A DNA stretch of 64,000 nt from Ketobacter sp964016105. GTDB taxonomy: Bacteria; Pseudomonadota; Gammaproteobacteria; Pseudomonadales; Ketobacteraceae. The notes below the pieces were generated by a model. That model saw only the letters and a list, made by a program, of their open reading frames with translations, searched no databases and was not told the DNA's origin. Each line of letters opens with the position of its first letter. The first letter of the stretch is position 1. The stretch is taken from NCBI GenBank assembly GCA_964016105.1, contig CAXHEX010000022.1, forward strand, positions 26,647 to 90,646, in the 5' to 3' direction. A program made the position numbers and the translations under genes. Positions 7,328 through 15,777 of this stretch are shown here, piece by piece.

Positions 7328-9130
7328 ATGCCAGATTACAAAGCTCCCAGACGAGATATGCAATTTGTAGTTCATGAAGTGCTGAATTATGAAGAGCACT
7401 ACAAAAACTTGCGTGGCGACGAAGAAGTTAACCGCGAGTTGATAGACGCGATTATGGAAGAAGGCGCGAAGTTCGCAGAGAATGAACTGGCTCCCCTAAA
7501 CCGAACCGGCGACGAGGAAGGCTGTCGCTTTGAAGGCGGAGAAGTAAGTACGCCAAAAGGCTTTAAAGAAGCCTATGCCAAGTACGTTGAAGGCGGTTGG
7601 CCTGCTCTTAGCGCGCCCATAGAAGAAGGCGGCCAAGGTCTGCCCAGTTCACTGGGTATTGTCATCAGCGAAATGGTTGGTACAGCCAACTGGTCTTGGG
7701 GCATGTATCCCGGTTTGAGTCACGGTGCTGTGAAAACCCTTGAGAGCCACGGTACTCCGGAGCAGAAAGAGAAATATCTGACCCGTCTTATCAGCGGCGA
7801 GTGGACTGGAACCATGTGCTTGACCGAGCCCCATTGTGGCACGGACCTGGGTATTTTGCGTACCAAAGCTGAGCCCAATGCTGATGGATCCTACAGCATT
7901 ACTGGCACCAAGATTTTTATCTCCGCCGGCGAACACGACATGGTAGACAACATTGTTCACATCGTTCTGGCGCGTCTGCCTGACGCACCTGCCGGTACCA
8001 AAGGCATTTCCCTTTTCATTGTGCCCAAGTTCAACGTAAATGACGACGGCAGCATGGGCGACCGCAACGGTGTTGTGTGTGGCTCCATCGAGCATAAAAT
8101 GGGTATCAAAGCGTCAGCCACTTGTGTGCTCAATTTTGAAGGCGCTAAAGGCTACTTGATTGGGCCACCTAACCGTGGTCTTAACTGCATGTTCACCTTT
8201 ATGAACACCGCGCGAATTGGTACTGCCCTGCAGGGTGTGGCTGCCAGTGAAGGCTCTTATCAAGGTGCCCTAACCTATGCGAAAGAGCGTCTTGCAATGC
8301 GCGCACTGAGTGGCCCGAAAGCACCGGATAAAGAAGCCGATCCTATCATTGTTCATCCCGATGTGCGTCGCATGCTGCTGACCCAGAAAGCATTTGCTGA
8401 AGGTGGACGGGCGTTGTTGTTATACCTGTCTATGCAGGGCGATATCGTTGAACAGGCAGAAGACGAAGAAGCCAAGAAACTGGCAGACGACCTGTTGGCT
8501 TTCCTGACTCCCATTGCAAAGGCGTTTTGTACTGAGACGGGTCTTGAAGCGGCCAACCATGGTGTTCAGGTATTCGGTGGTCACGGTTTTATTCGTGAAT
8601 GGGGTATGGAGCAGATTGTTCGTGATACCCGTATTGCCACGTTGTATGAAGGTACCACCGGTATCCAGGCTTTGGACCTGCTGGGTCGAAAAGTTATGTT
8701 AACCCAGGGTGCGTTGCTAAAGAACTTTACTAAGATCGTCTACCAGTTCTGCAAAGCTAATGCAGATAACGAAGAGCTTAAGTCGTTCGTTGAACCACTG
8801 GCAGCGGTCAACAAAGAGTGGGGTGATATGACCACTCAGATTGGCATGCGAGCCATGGCCAATCAGGAAGAAATCGGTGCTGCTGCGGTGGATTACCTGA
8901 TGTACAGCGGCTATATCTGTCTGGCTTATTTCTGGGCTGAAATGGCGAAAGTGGCGAAGGAGAAATTGGCCGCCGGAACCTCCGATGAGGCTTTCTACAC
9001 CGCAAAAATCCAGACTGCGAATTTCTACTTCAAACGTATTCTGCCTCGCACCAAGTCTTTGGCTGCCACTATCGATGGCGGTTTAGACAGCTTGATGGAT
9101 ATGGAAGTGGACAACTTCGGATTCTATTAA
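7328..9130 (+). CDS. Long-chain acyl-CoA dehydrogenase (about 600-residue class)
   Basis: This flavoprotein catalyses the first step of fatty-acid beta-oxidation. The start at 7328 (MPDYKAPRRD) is preferred over 7295 because it has a GAGGG site upstream and gives the conserved family N-terminus. Visible motifs are MCLTEPHCGTDLG (FAD/substrate region), FGGHGFIREWGMEQIVRDTRI, and LYEGTTGIQALDLLGRK near the catalytic base. The extended C-terminal domain and length of 600 match the Pseudomonas PA0506-type enzymes, which also lie downstream of the bio genes. Likely regulated by PsrA through the upstream boxes, and ended by a strong terminator. Confidence 0.93.
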   Translation: MPDYKAPRRDMQFVVHEVLNYEEHYKNLRGDEEVNRELIDAIMEEGAKFAENELAPLNRTGDEEGCRFEGGEVSTPKGFKEAYAKYVEGGWPALSAPIEEGGQGLPSSLGIVISEMVGTANWSWGMYPGLSHGAVKTLESHGTPEQKEKYLTRLISGEWTGTMCLTEPHCGTDLGILRTKAEPNADGSYSITGTKIFISAGEHDMVDNIVHIVLARLPDAPAGTKGISLFIVPKFNVNDDGSMGDRNGVVCGSIEHKMGIKASATCVLNFEGAKGYLIGPPNRGLNCMFTFMNTARIGTALQGVAASEGSYQGALTYAKERLAMRALSGPKAPDKEADPIIVHPDVRRMLLTQKAFAEGGRALLLYLSMQGDIVEQAEDEEAKKLADDLLAFLTPIAKAFCTETGLEAANHGVQVFGGHGFIREWGMEQIVRDTRIATLYEGTTGIQALDLLGRKVMLTQGALLKNFTKIVYQFCKANADNEELKSFVEPLAAVNKEWGDMTTQIGMRAMANQEEIGAAAVDYLMYSGYICLAYFWAEMAKVAKEKLAAGTSDEAFYTAKIQTANFYFKRILPRTKSLAATIDGGLDSLMDMEVDNFGFY

Positions 9131-9153
9131 ACGGTTTCCCTCTGTAGTCCTTG

Positions 9154-9181
9154 GCCCGCTATCTTTAGCGGGCTTTTTTTT
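9154..9181 (+). terminator. Rho-independent terminator
   Basis: A 7-bp stem GCCCGCT (9154-9160) / AGCGGGC (9167-9173) with a 6-nt loop is followed by eight T residues. It ends the acyl-CoA dehydrogenase transcript and lies just before the convergent gene. Confidence 0.92.
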
Positions 9182-9190
9182 GCCTGGCAA

Positions 9191-10630
9191 TTAACGAACT
9201 AAATCGGTCCAAGATTTACCTTTGCTGTCGTCGTTATCGCCAAAGTCGCCGAAGTCATCGAAGTCGTCAGCATCAGCGTCATCGAAATCGTCTACATCCG
9301 CTAAGGCCGCTGCTTGCCTGGCTTCTTCTTCCGCCTGTATGCGAGCAAGTTCCTGCTGTTTTCTTTGTTCAGTGACGCGTTGTTGTTCTTGCGCCAGCTT
9401 GCGCGCTTTTTCTTCCTGCAGTCGTTTTTTCTCTGCAATTAACTGCTTTTGTCTGGCTGCTTCCTGGCTGGCTTTGCGTTGCTGTAAAGCCAGTGCCGCT
9501 TTCTGCTTTTTAATATTCTCAGACGCCACTTTGTGGCAGGCGCTGGTGTTGTTCATTAGTTTGGAAAATGTATTGCTTGCCTTCCAACTGGGGTATTGTT
9601 TCACCGTCGCGATCAGTTTTCTGTCGCTGGTAACCTTACGTTTTAGATCCGCGGATTTTTTATACTCACCTTCCGCCTTGGCCACATCCAAGTTTGAAGT
9701 TAGAACCTCGCTGATGGATTTGGCGCTTTCGCAGGTTTGCTGTGATTTGGCCAGCAGGCTGATACCGGCATCTATGTCTTTTTCCAATGCGCGTTTGTTT
9801 TTGGTGGCTGTTCTTATACGGTCTGAAGTGGCGCCTTCACAGGTGGTGGCAATATCAATCAGTTTCTGTAATTGGACGCTTTCTGCCTTTGTGGGGTGGG
9901 CTTTGATGTGGTCAAAGGCGTCGCTGTGTTTTCTTGCTTGTTTTTTGGCTTTTGCGAATGCGTTCATTTTCGCGTTTACGCTTGCAAGCTTGTCTAAACT
10001 AAATGAGGGCGAGGAGATGGCCTGGTTCGCTTCCTCACAGAGCTTGTTTGCATTTTTATAGTCAGTGGTAGCTTGAGCAATGGTTTCCATCAGGGCGTTT
10101 TCTTTTTCTTGGGCCGCAGCCAGCTTCTCTTCCACCCGCGCGCAGGATCTGACTTTAGACGCCAGCGCAAACACGTCCATTATGGTTTCTGTAATGATCA
10201 TGGCGTCATCACGATGACGCTTATACTCATCAAAATGGGTCTCGGCGGTAGCGGTGTCACCGCTGTAAAGAGCATCTTTAGCCTGATCGCAATAGACAAA
10301 GCCTTTTTCCAGAATGGGGGTGGCTTCAGCACGTTTTATGTTGGTCTCGACCCGCTCGCAGTAACGCAGGTTGGAATCCATATCCCGTTGAGCCGTGGTT
10401 AGGATGCTGCGGTCAATGGATTTTGCCGTTTCTAAGTGTTTTAGGTATATTTTGAATTTTCGTTTAGCCGCCGAGAGACTTTTGGTCCGCAGGGTGTTGG
10501 CTTCAGTGCAGGCTTTATAGCCTTTTATGTATTCGTTTACCGCGTCGTCGAATTGATCCGCTAGCGCTTCTATCGGTATTAGTGCGATAGCCAGAATCAC
10601 GTTGGCGATAACTCTTTGCCTCAACTTCAT
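9191..10630 (-). CDS. Exported coiled-coil protein of unknown function
   Basis: A 479-residue protein with a signal peptide (MKLRQRVIANVILAIALIPIEALA, cleavage after ALA) and no transmembrane segment afterwards, so probably periplasmic. Long helical stretches with recurrent single cysteines spaced about 60-70 residues apart (for example in YKACTEAN, LRYCERVE, FVYCDQAK, VRSCARVE, NKLCEEAN) suggest tandem three-helix repeats. Residues about 370-430 are a Lys/Gln/Glu-rich coiled coil. The tail is extremely acidic (DDFDDADADDFDDFGDFGD). I do not recognise the family. Confidence 0.75.
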   Translation of the reverse strand: MKLRQRVIANVILAIALIPIEALADQFDDAVNEYIKGYKACTEANTLRTKSLSAAKRKFKIYLKHLETAKSIDRSILTTAQRDMDSNLRYCERVETNIKRAEATPILEKGFVYCDQAKDALYSGDTATAETHFDEYKRHRDDAMIITETIMDVFALASKVRSCARVEEKLAAAQEKENALMETIAQATTDYKNANKLCEEANQAISSPSFSLDKLASVNAKMNAFAKAKKQARKHSDAFDHIKAHPTKAESVQLQKLIDIATTCEGATSDRIRTATKNKRALEKDIDAGISLLAKSQQTCESAKSISEVLTSNLDVAKAEGEYKKSADLKRKVTSDRKLIATVKQYPSWKASNTFSKLMNNTSACHKVASENIKKQKAALALQQRKASQEAARQKQLIAEKKRLQEEKARKLAQEQQRVTEQRKQQELARIQAEEEARQAAALADVDDFDDADADDFDDFGDFGDNDDSKGKSWTDLVR

Positions 10631-11079
10631 TTAATTGTGTTCCTGTGCTGTACCGTCCCATAAATAGTCGCAGGTTGTCTTACTACCTTAACAACTTAAA
10701 TGCATAAGGTCTTTTTAAGTTCCCTCTAACCTAATGATATTTCTGATAAATGGTCTAAGCATCTATAAATATAGTTCAAGTTGCGTCTGGGTTATAGTGA
10801 GTTGAGTGAATTAAGTTGTTTAATTGCTTGACGTAGTTCGCAAATTTGCTCGCCTGGCTGATCAAATAATAATCAAGTTGGGTTTGTGGAGCCGCTGTTT
10901 TTGCGGGCTAATTGATGTGGATAGGAGGGTTAACCGATAGGAATATTACGCTACATATTATGCTTGTTAGTAATCGGTAACTAGCGGTTTAGTTTTCAGC
11001 CAATTGTGGCATAATGTGCGGCCTCTTTACTATGAGCTGCTGCACAACTTTCTGATTTGGATTGGGGGATACCACTTAC
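10631..11079. other. 449-nt intergenic region between divergent genes
   Basis: This AT-rich stretch separates the minus-strand coiled-coil gene from the plus-strand acyltransferase and must hold both promoters. A CATAAT (11010-11015) could be a -10 for the acyltransferase. No ORF, strong hairpin or repeat was seen. Confidence 0.5.
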
Positions 11080-11985
11080 ATGCTGTCGTTCTTGCCGGCA
11101 CCGCTGAAAGGCGCATTGGCGTTTCTGTTGATATGCCTTAATACGATTATTCTGGTTCCCGCTTTGATGTTGCTCACCCTTCTTAAGCTGCTTTTCCCCA
11201 TTTTGACGTGGCAAAAATGGATGACCGCCGGTTGTATTGTTGTTGCAGAGGTGTGGCAGGCAAATAACCGTCGCACGGTGGAATTGGTTAACCCCATCCA
11301 GGTAGACCTGATGGGTGCGGAAGGCTTGCATTACCATGGCTGGTATTTGGTGAGCTGTAATCACCAGAGCTGGAGTGACATCCTCATTTTACAGCATGTA
11401 TTTAATCGAAAAATTCCCATGTTGAAATTCTTTCTAAAGCAGGAGTTAATTTGGGTGCCTCTATTGGGGGTGGCCTGGTGGGCCCTGGACTTCCCTTTTA
11501 TGAAACGTTATTCCAAGTCGTTTCTAGAGAAGCATCCAGAATTGAAGGGGAAAGACCTGGAAACAACCAAAAAGGCCTGCGAAAAGTTTAAACGAATCCC
11601 CGTTTCGGTGATGAACTTTTTGGAGGGGACGCGTTTCACCCACCAGAAACAAAAAGCTCAGCAGTCGCCATATCAGCACCTTTTAAAACCGAAAACCGGT
11701 GGTGTGGCATTTGTACTGTCCGCTATGGGGGGTCAGTTACGGTCCATGTTGGATGTAACCATAGTTTATCATGACGATGATATCGGTTTTTGGGATCTAC
11801 TTTCCGGTAGAACTCGTCATGTATCTGTCCATGTTACGGAACGTCAGATTCCTGAGGGGTTTTCAGCGGGCGATTATGAGAATGATGCTCAATTTCGTGC
11901 TGAGATACAGGACTGGGTCAGTGGAATATGGGTGGAGAAAGACCGATTGATTGGGTCCATTAAGGCCCAGTCAACCACAACTTAA
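11080..11985 (+). CDS. Lysophospholipid acyltransferase family protein (YihG-like)
   Basis: A 1-acyl-glycerol-3-phosphate acyltransferase-like (PlsC/LPLAT) membrane protein. The catalytic NHQSWSD gives the HxxxxD motif, and MNFLEGTRFT is the second LPLAT motif. One or two N-terminal membrane segments (about residues 5-45) anchor it. The ATG at 11080 with GGGGG at 11064-11068 is preferred to the TTG at 11062. At about 301 residues it fits the YihG/AGPAT group, which can adjust phospholipid acyl chains. The MarR-type regulator gene lies 48 nt downstream. Confidence 0.85.
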   Translation: MLSFLPAPLKGALAFLLICLNTIILVPALMLLTLLKLLFPILTWQKWMTAGCIVVAEVWQANNRRTVELVNPIQVDLMGAEGLHYHGWYLVSCNHQSWSDILILQHVFNRKIPMLKFFLKQELIWVPLLGVAWWALDFPFMKRYSKSFLEKHPELKGKDLETTKKACEKFKRIPVSVMNFLEGTRFTHQKQKAQQSPYQHLLKPKTGGVAFVLSAMGGQLRSMLDVTIVYHDDDIGFWDLLSGRTRHVSVHVTERQIPEGFSAGDYENDAQFRAEIQDWVSGIWVEKDRLIGSIKAQSTTT

Positions 11986-12033
11986 TTTAGTGTTTTTTAT
12001 TGTTTTTTTGTTGTTAATAGAAGGGTTTGAAGT

Positions 12034-12486
12034 ATGTCTGAATTAGGGCAAGGCTCCACTGAAACGAATTTGGCTCAATTGTTTATGCGAGCGTTTTATT
12101 GGGCTGATGAGGGGTTGCAAAACGCGCTTAAAAAAGAAGGCTGGCCTACAATCACTCGGGCTCAGTCTTTGGTATTCGTAAATATTGGGGAAGGGGTAAC
12201 ACGTCCATCGGAAATTGCGGCTCGTGTGGGCGTGACTCGCCAAGCTATACACCAAACCATCAACGAAATGGTTGAATTAGGTTATTTAACACTTGAGCCC
12301 GACCCCAAGGATCGTCGCGCCAAGGTGGTGGTCTACACTGAAAAAGGTGAGAAAGTGGGTGGTACTGCCGCTCAGGCTCTTAAGGAAATAGAAAGCTCTC
12401 TGTCTCACCGTATTGGTACTGAACGAGTGGGTGCTTTGCGAGAGGCCTTAGCTCAGGAATGGGGTGCTCCATTCCAATCTCTGTAA
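12034..12486 (+). CDS. MarR-family transcriptional regulator
   Basis: A 150-residue winged-helix regulator. RPSEIAARVGVTRQAIHQTINEMVELGYL is the DNA-recognition helix region and PDPKDRRAKVVVYTEKG the wing, both classic MarR features. Members are dimers that usually release DNA on binding phenolic or lipophilic ligands. The gene follows the acyltransferase in the same direction; whether it controls that gene is not shown. Its target and ligand are unknown. Confidence 0.88.
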   Translation: MSELGQGSTETNLAQLFMRAFYWADEGLQNALKKEGWPTITRAQSLVFVNIGEGVTRPSEIAARVGVTRQAIHQTINEMVELGYLTLEPDPKDRRAKVVVYTEKGEKVGGTAAQALKEIESSLSHRIGTERVGALREALAQEWGAPFQSL

Positions 12487-12509
12487 GCTAAAGCCTGACT
12501 GGATCCTGA

Positions 12510-13847
12510 CTAGCTGTTGTTTTGACGGCTAGTCCGGCGTCTGGGGTTTCTTCTGCGGCGGTTATTGTGATTATGACTGTCGCGTTCTTTTTCCCGTTCA
12601 CTATTCTGCTGCGGGGCGGGTACCGCTTCCAATAGTTCGGATTCAGGTTGTGAACACTCTAATTTTGATTCCAGTAACTGCTCAATGGCAGGAAGTTGAA
12701 ATGCATCTTCTTCACAAGCAAAGCTGATGCTTGTGCCTGACTTTCCTGCTCGACCAGTACGGCCGATGCGATGCACGTAATCTTCCGGGTCTTCCGGCAA
12801 GGTGTAGTTGATAACGTGGGTAATGTCATCAATATGAATGCCTCTTCCTGCCACATCGGTGGCCACTAACACCCGAATTCGACCTTCGCGAAAGCCTTCC
12901 AGTACCTTTATGCGTTTTTGCTGGGGTACATCCCCCGACAGTGTGGCGCACTTGATGCCATGGTCACGCAATTTATGGGTGAGGTCTCGAGTTTCATCGC
13001 GCCGGTTGGCGAAAATCATGACTCTTTCCAGCTTGTTTTGGGTGATCAGGTTGTAGAGAAGGGTGAATTTTTCTTCTCCGGTGACGATATACACCTTTTG
13101 ATCCACGGTGTCTGCCGCCACCGTGTCTGATTCCACTTCCAGTTGCTCTGCATTTACTGTCCAACTGGAAGACAGGTTCATAATATCTTCTGTGAAGGTG
13201 GCACTGAACAGCAAAGTCTGGCGAAATTCCCGGAATGGGGTCTCTCGGATTAAACGTTTTACGTCTGGAATGAAACCCATGTCCAACATGCGGTCCGCTT
13301 CATCGATAACCAGAATTTCCACTTCGCTTAGAAACAAATCTTTGTTCTTCACAAAATCAATTAATCTACCGGGCGTCCCCACCACGATGTCCAAAATCTC
13401 ATTTTGTAGCCGTCTCTGTTGCTTCTGGTAATCCATCCCTCCCACGATACTCATTAGGGTGAGGGATGTGTGTTTGACCAATTGCATGGCGTCCTTTTCG
13501 ATCTGCATGGCCAGTTCCCGGGTGGGTGCCAGTATCAGTGCGCGAGGCTCACCATTGAAGCGCTCTTCCTGTTCCGGCTCCAAAAGCAGTCTATTTATGA
13601 CGGTAATGAGAAAAGCCGCCGTTTTACCGGTTCCTGTTTGCGCCTTTCCTATGACATCCTTGCCTTGCAGGCTGTAGGGCAGGGCAAGAGACTGAATAGG
13701 GGTGGCGAACTCAAAGCCCATTTCGTCAATGCCTTGCTGCAGGCTGGATTCCAGTTGCAATGATGCAAAACGCAGTAAGGGCGATTCGTTGTCTTTGTGT
13801 TCCGCTTCCGTCATGGGCAGTCTGCTACCTTTGTTGTTGAGCTTCAT
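12510..13847 (-). CDS. rhlB: DEAD-box ATP-dependent RNA helicase, RhlB-like
   Basis: A 445-residue superfamily 2 helicase with all motifs: Q motif (FATPIQ), Walker A AQTGTGKT, PTRELA, GG, TPGR, DEAD (VIDEADRMLDMGF), SAT, and HRIGRTGR. The short basic tail (RRRRNPRRRTSRQ) resembles RhlB-type helicases, which unwind structured RNA for the degradosome. The frame could start at 13847, or at the internal methionine 12 (MTEAEHKD). It is convergent with the MarR gene. Confidence 0.85.
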   Translation of the reverse strand: MKLNNKGSRLPMTEAEHKDNESPLLRFASLQLESSLQQGIDEMGFEFATPIQSLALPYSLQGKDVIGKAQTGTGKTAAFLITVINRLLLEPEQEERFNGEPRALILAPTRELAMQIEKDAMQLVKHTSLTLMSIVGGMDYQKQQRRLQNEILDIVVGTPGRLIDFVKNKDLFLSEVEILVIDEADRMLDMGFIPDVKRLIRETPFREFRQTLLFSATFTEDIMNLSSSWTVNAEQLEVESDTVAADTVDQKVYIVTGEEKFTLLYNLITQNKLERVMIFANRRDETRDLTHKLRDHGIKCATLSGDVPQQKRIKVLEGFREGRIRVLVATDVAGRGIHIDDITHVINYTLPEDPEDYVHRIGRTGRAGKSGTSISFACEEDAFQLPAIEQLLESKLECSQPESELLEAVPAPQQNSEREKERDSHNHNNRRRRNPRRRTSRQNNS

Positions 13848-13870
13848 TTTTCGGCTCGGCTAAGACTACC

Positions 13871-14488
13871 CTATCCCATTTGAAATACAAGCAGCTGATT
13901 GTTAGCAGGCATGGATACGTCTTGCACTAAGGATAGACCAGCCTCAGAGGCGAGGGCACTGACTGCTTCAAAATCCCGAATTGAGCGGTTGGGGTCGGTT
14001 TGTTTTAACCACTCATTGAACTGTTGGTTGCTGGGGCTGGTGAAGTCGCCTTTATATTTAAACGGGCCATAGAAGAACGCAAAACCATGGCTCTTGAGTA
14101 GAGAGGGAATGGCCTCAAACAGCTGTATTACGGCTGGCCAGGACATTATATGCAGGGTGTTGGCGCTAAACAGATGATGGTGTGGCGCCGGCCTTTGCTC
14201 GGATTGGGTGACATCAAATTTCAGAGGGGGGCGCAGATTGGGCAGATTGGCTTCTTGAATCCACAGTTGTATGCCGTGGTGGTTTTCCTGCAGATCGGAT
14301 GTTTGCCAATGGATATGTGGTAGCTGAGCCGCCATGTAAGCAGCGTGTTGCCCGGTTCCGCTACCCACCTCCAAGAGCGTATCTTGTCCCGGTTTCAGCT
14401 TGTCTTGCTGCAGGTACTTCATTAATACCTGCAAAATCGGCGATTTATTGTTTTCGCAGGCTTGAGAAAATGGCTTACTGTCTGTCAT
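13871..14488 (-). CDS. DUF938 SAM-dependent methyltransferase
   Basis: A 205-residue class I methyltransferase-like protein. LLEVGSGTGQHAAYMA is the SAM-binding motif I, and SANTLHIMSWPAVIQLF and FYGPFKYKGDFTS are hallmarks of the DUF938 family. Substrate unknown. It is 23 nt upstream of the helicase in the same direction and may be co-transcribed. Confidence 0.88.
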   Translation of the reverse strand: MTDSKPFSQACENNKSPILQVLMKYLQQDKLKPGQDTLLEVGSGTGQHAAYMAAQLPHIHWQTSDLQENHHGIQLWIQEANLPNLRPPLKFDVTQSEQRPAPHHHLFSANTLHIMSWPAVIQLFEAIPSLLKSHGFAFFYGPFKYKGDFTSPSNQQFNEWLKQTDPNRSIRDFEAVSALASEAGLSLVQDVSMPANNQLLVFQMG

Positions 14489-14630
14489 TTCTAACCCCCA
14501 AATTATGTGGTAGCGGTGAGCAAAGGCCGGATCCCTGGGTTTCAGAGTACTATGCAGAGGCGAAATTATTCCAGTAGTATTGGGGAAGAATTCTCTGTGG
14601 TAGCAGGTCCCATCCTGTTGGGTGAAGTCT

Positions 14631-15764
14631 ATGGAAGTGCATATAGAGCGCAGTTTTGACGATCTACCGAAATCTTTGCTATCTCAGTTAGCTCGTGGTG
14701 GCAGCAATCCTTTCATGAGTAGCCATTTTCTTGGGGCTCTGGAGAGCAGTCAGTGCGTGTCTCCCCAGCAGGGATGGCAGCCTCAGCATCTCTGGATTGA
14801 GTCTGATGGGCAGCCTAACTTTTACATGCCGCTGTACCTGAAGAGCCACTCCTGGGGAGAGTTCGTATTTGATCAGAGCTGGGCTCAAGCCTACCGGCGG
14901 GTTGGATTGAATTACTACCCGAAGCTGGTGACGGCCATTCCATTTACACCCAGTCTTGGGCCCCGTTGGTGGTGCGCTCTGCCCGCCCAGGAAGATGCTT
15001 GCCTGGCATTGGCGTTAGGCAAAATTGAGCAGCTCTCGAATCAGCTCCACGCTTCAAGCTGGCATTTGCTTTTTTCAAAGACTGCGCTGAAAATCGACGG
15101 GCCATCACTTTTGGCCCGCAGAGATACCCAGTTCCACTGGATGAATCGGGACTATGAAAGCTTTGATCAGTTTTTAGAGCTGCTTAAATCCCGTAAACGA
15201 AAGAGCATTCGCCGAGAAAGAGAAAAAGTAGAAGAACAAGGTGTCACATTAACCCGCAAGCTGGGTAGCGCACTTGACTCAGAAGACTGGCAACAATTTT
15301 ATCACTGTTACTGTAACACCTATCGGGAAAGGGGAATGGAGCCCTACCTTAATCTGTCTTTTTTCAAGCAGGTCGGGCAAACCCTATCAGAACAAATTAT
15401 GATGGTTCAGGCTCACCGACAAGGTCAGAATATTGCCAATGCCATCTTCTTTTTTGATGATGACGTGCTCTATGGACGACATTGGGGGGCGCTTGAAAAA
15501 GTGGACTGTTTGCACTTCGAGGCCTGTTTTTATCAGGGTATCGAGTTTTGCATAGAAAAAGGTTTGCAGCGGTTTGATCCTGGCACCCAGGGTGAACATA
15601 AACTTATGCGTGGGTTTGAGCCCGTGACCACAGACTCTTTTCATTGGATTCACCACCACGGGTTTCGTGATGCCATCGCGGAGTATCTGCAGACAGAATC
15701 CTCACAAATGGAGCGTTATCATCAAACAGCAACGGAATACTTGCCCTTTAAAAATGATTCTTGA
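14631..15764 (+). CDS. FemAB/GNAT-like protein of the DUF482 family
   Basis: A protein of about 377 residues with a double GNAT fold like FemAB peptidyl transferases, annotated in other genomes as peptidogalycan biosynthesis proteins. The conserved N-terminus (NPFMSSHFLGALESS), FTPSLGPRWW and the C-terminal FDPGTQGEHKLMRGFEP are typical. I use the ATG at 14631 (GGTGAAG at 14621-14627) rather than the GTG at 14622. The true substrate of the family is not established. Confidence 0.85.
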   Translation: MEVHIERSFDDLPKSLLSQLARGGSNPFMSSHFLGALESSQCVSPQQGWQPQHLWIESDGQPNFYMPLYLKSHSWGEFVFDQSWAQAYRRVGLNYYPKLVTAIPFTPSLGPRWWCALPAQEDACLALALGKIEQLSNQLHASSWHLLFSKTALKIDGPSLLARRDTQFHWMNRDYESFDQFLELLKSRKRKSIRREREKVEEQGVTLTRKLGSALDSEDWQQFYHCYCNTYRERGMEPYLNLSFFKQVGQTLSEQIMMVQAHRQGQNIANAIFFFDDDVLYGRHWGALEKVDCLHFEACFYQGIEFCIEKGLQRFDPGTQGEHKLMRGFEPVTTDSFHWIHHHGFRDAIAEYLQTESSQMERYHQTATEYLPFKNDS

Positions 15765-15777
15765 AAGCTGCTCAGTG

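Noticed and set aside
12508..12534. Inverted repeat GACTAGC/GCTAGTC at the end of the helicase gene
   Set aside because: Long loop, overlaps coding sequence and has no T tract.
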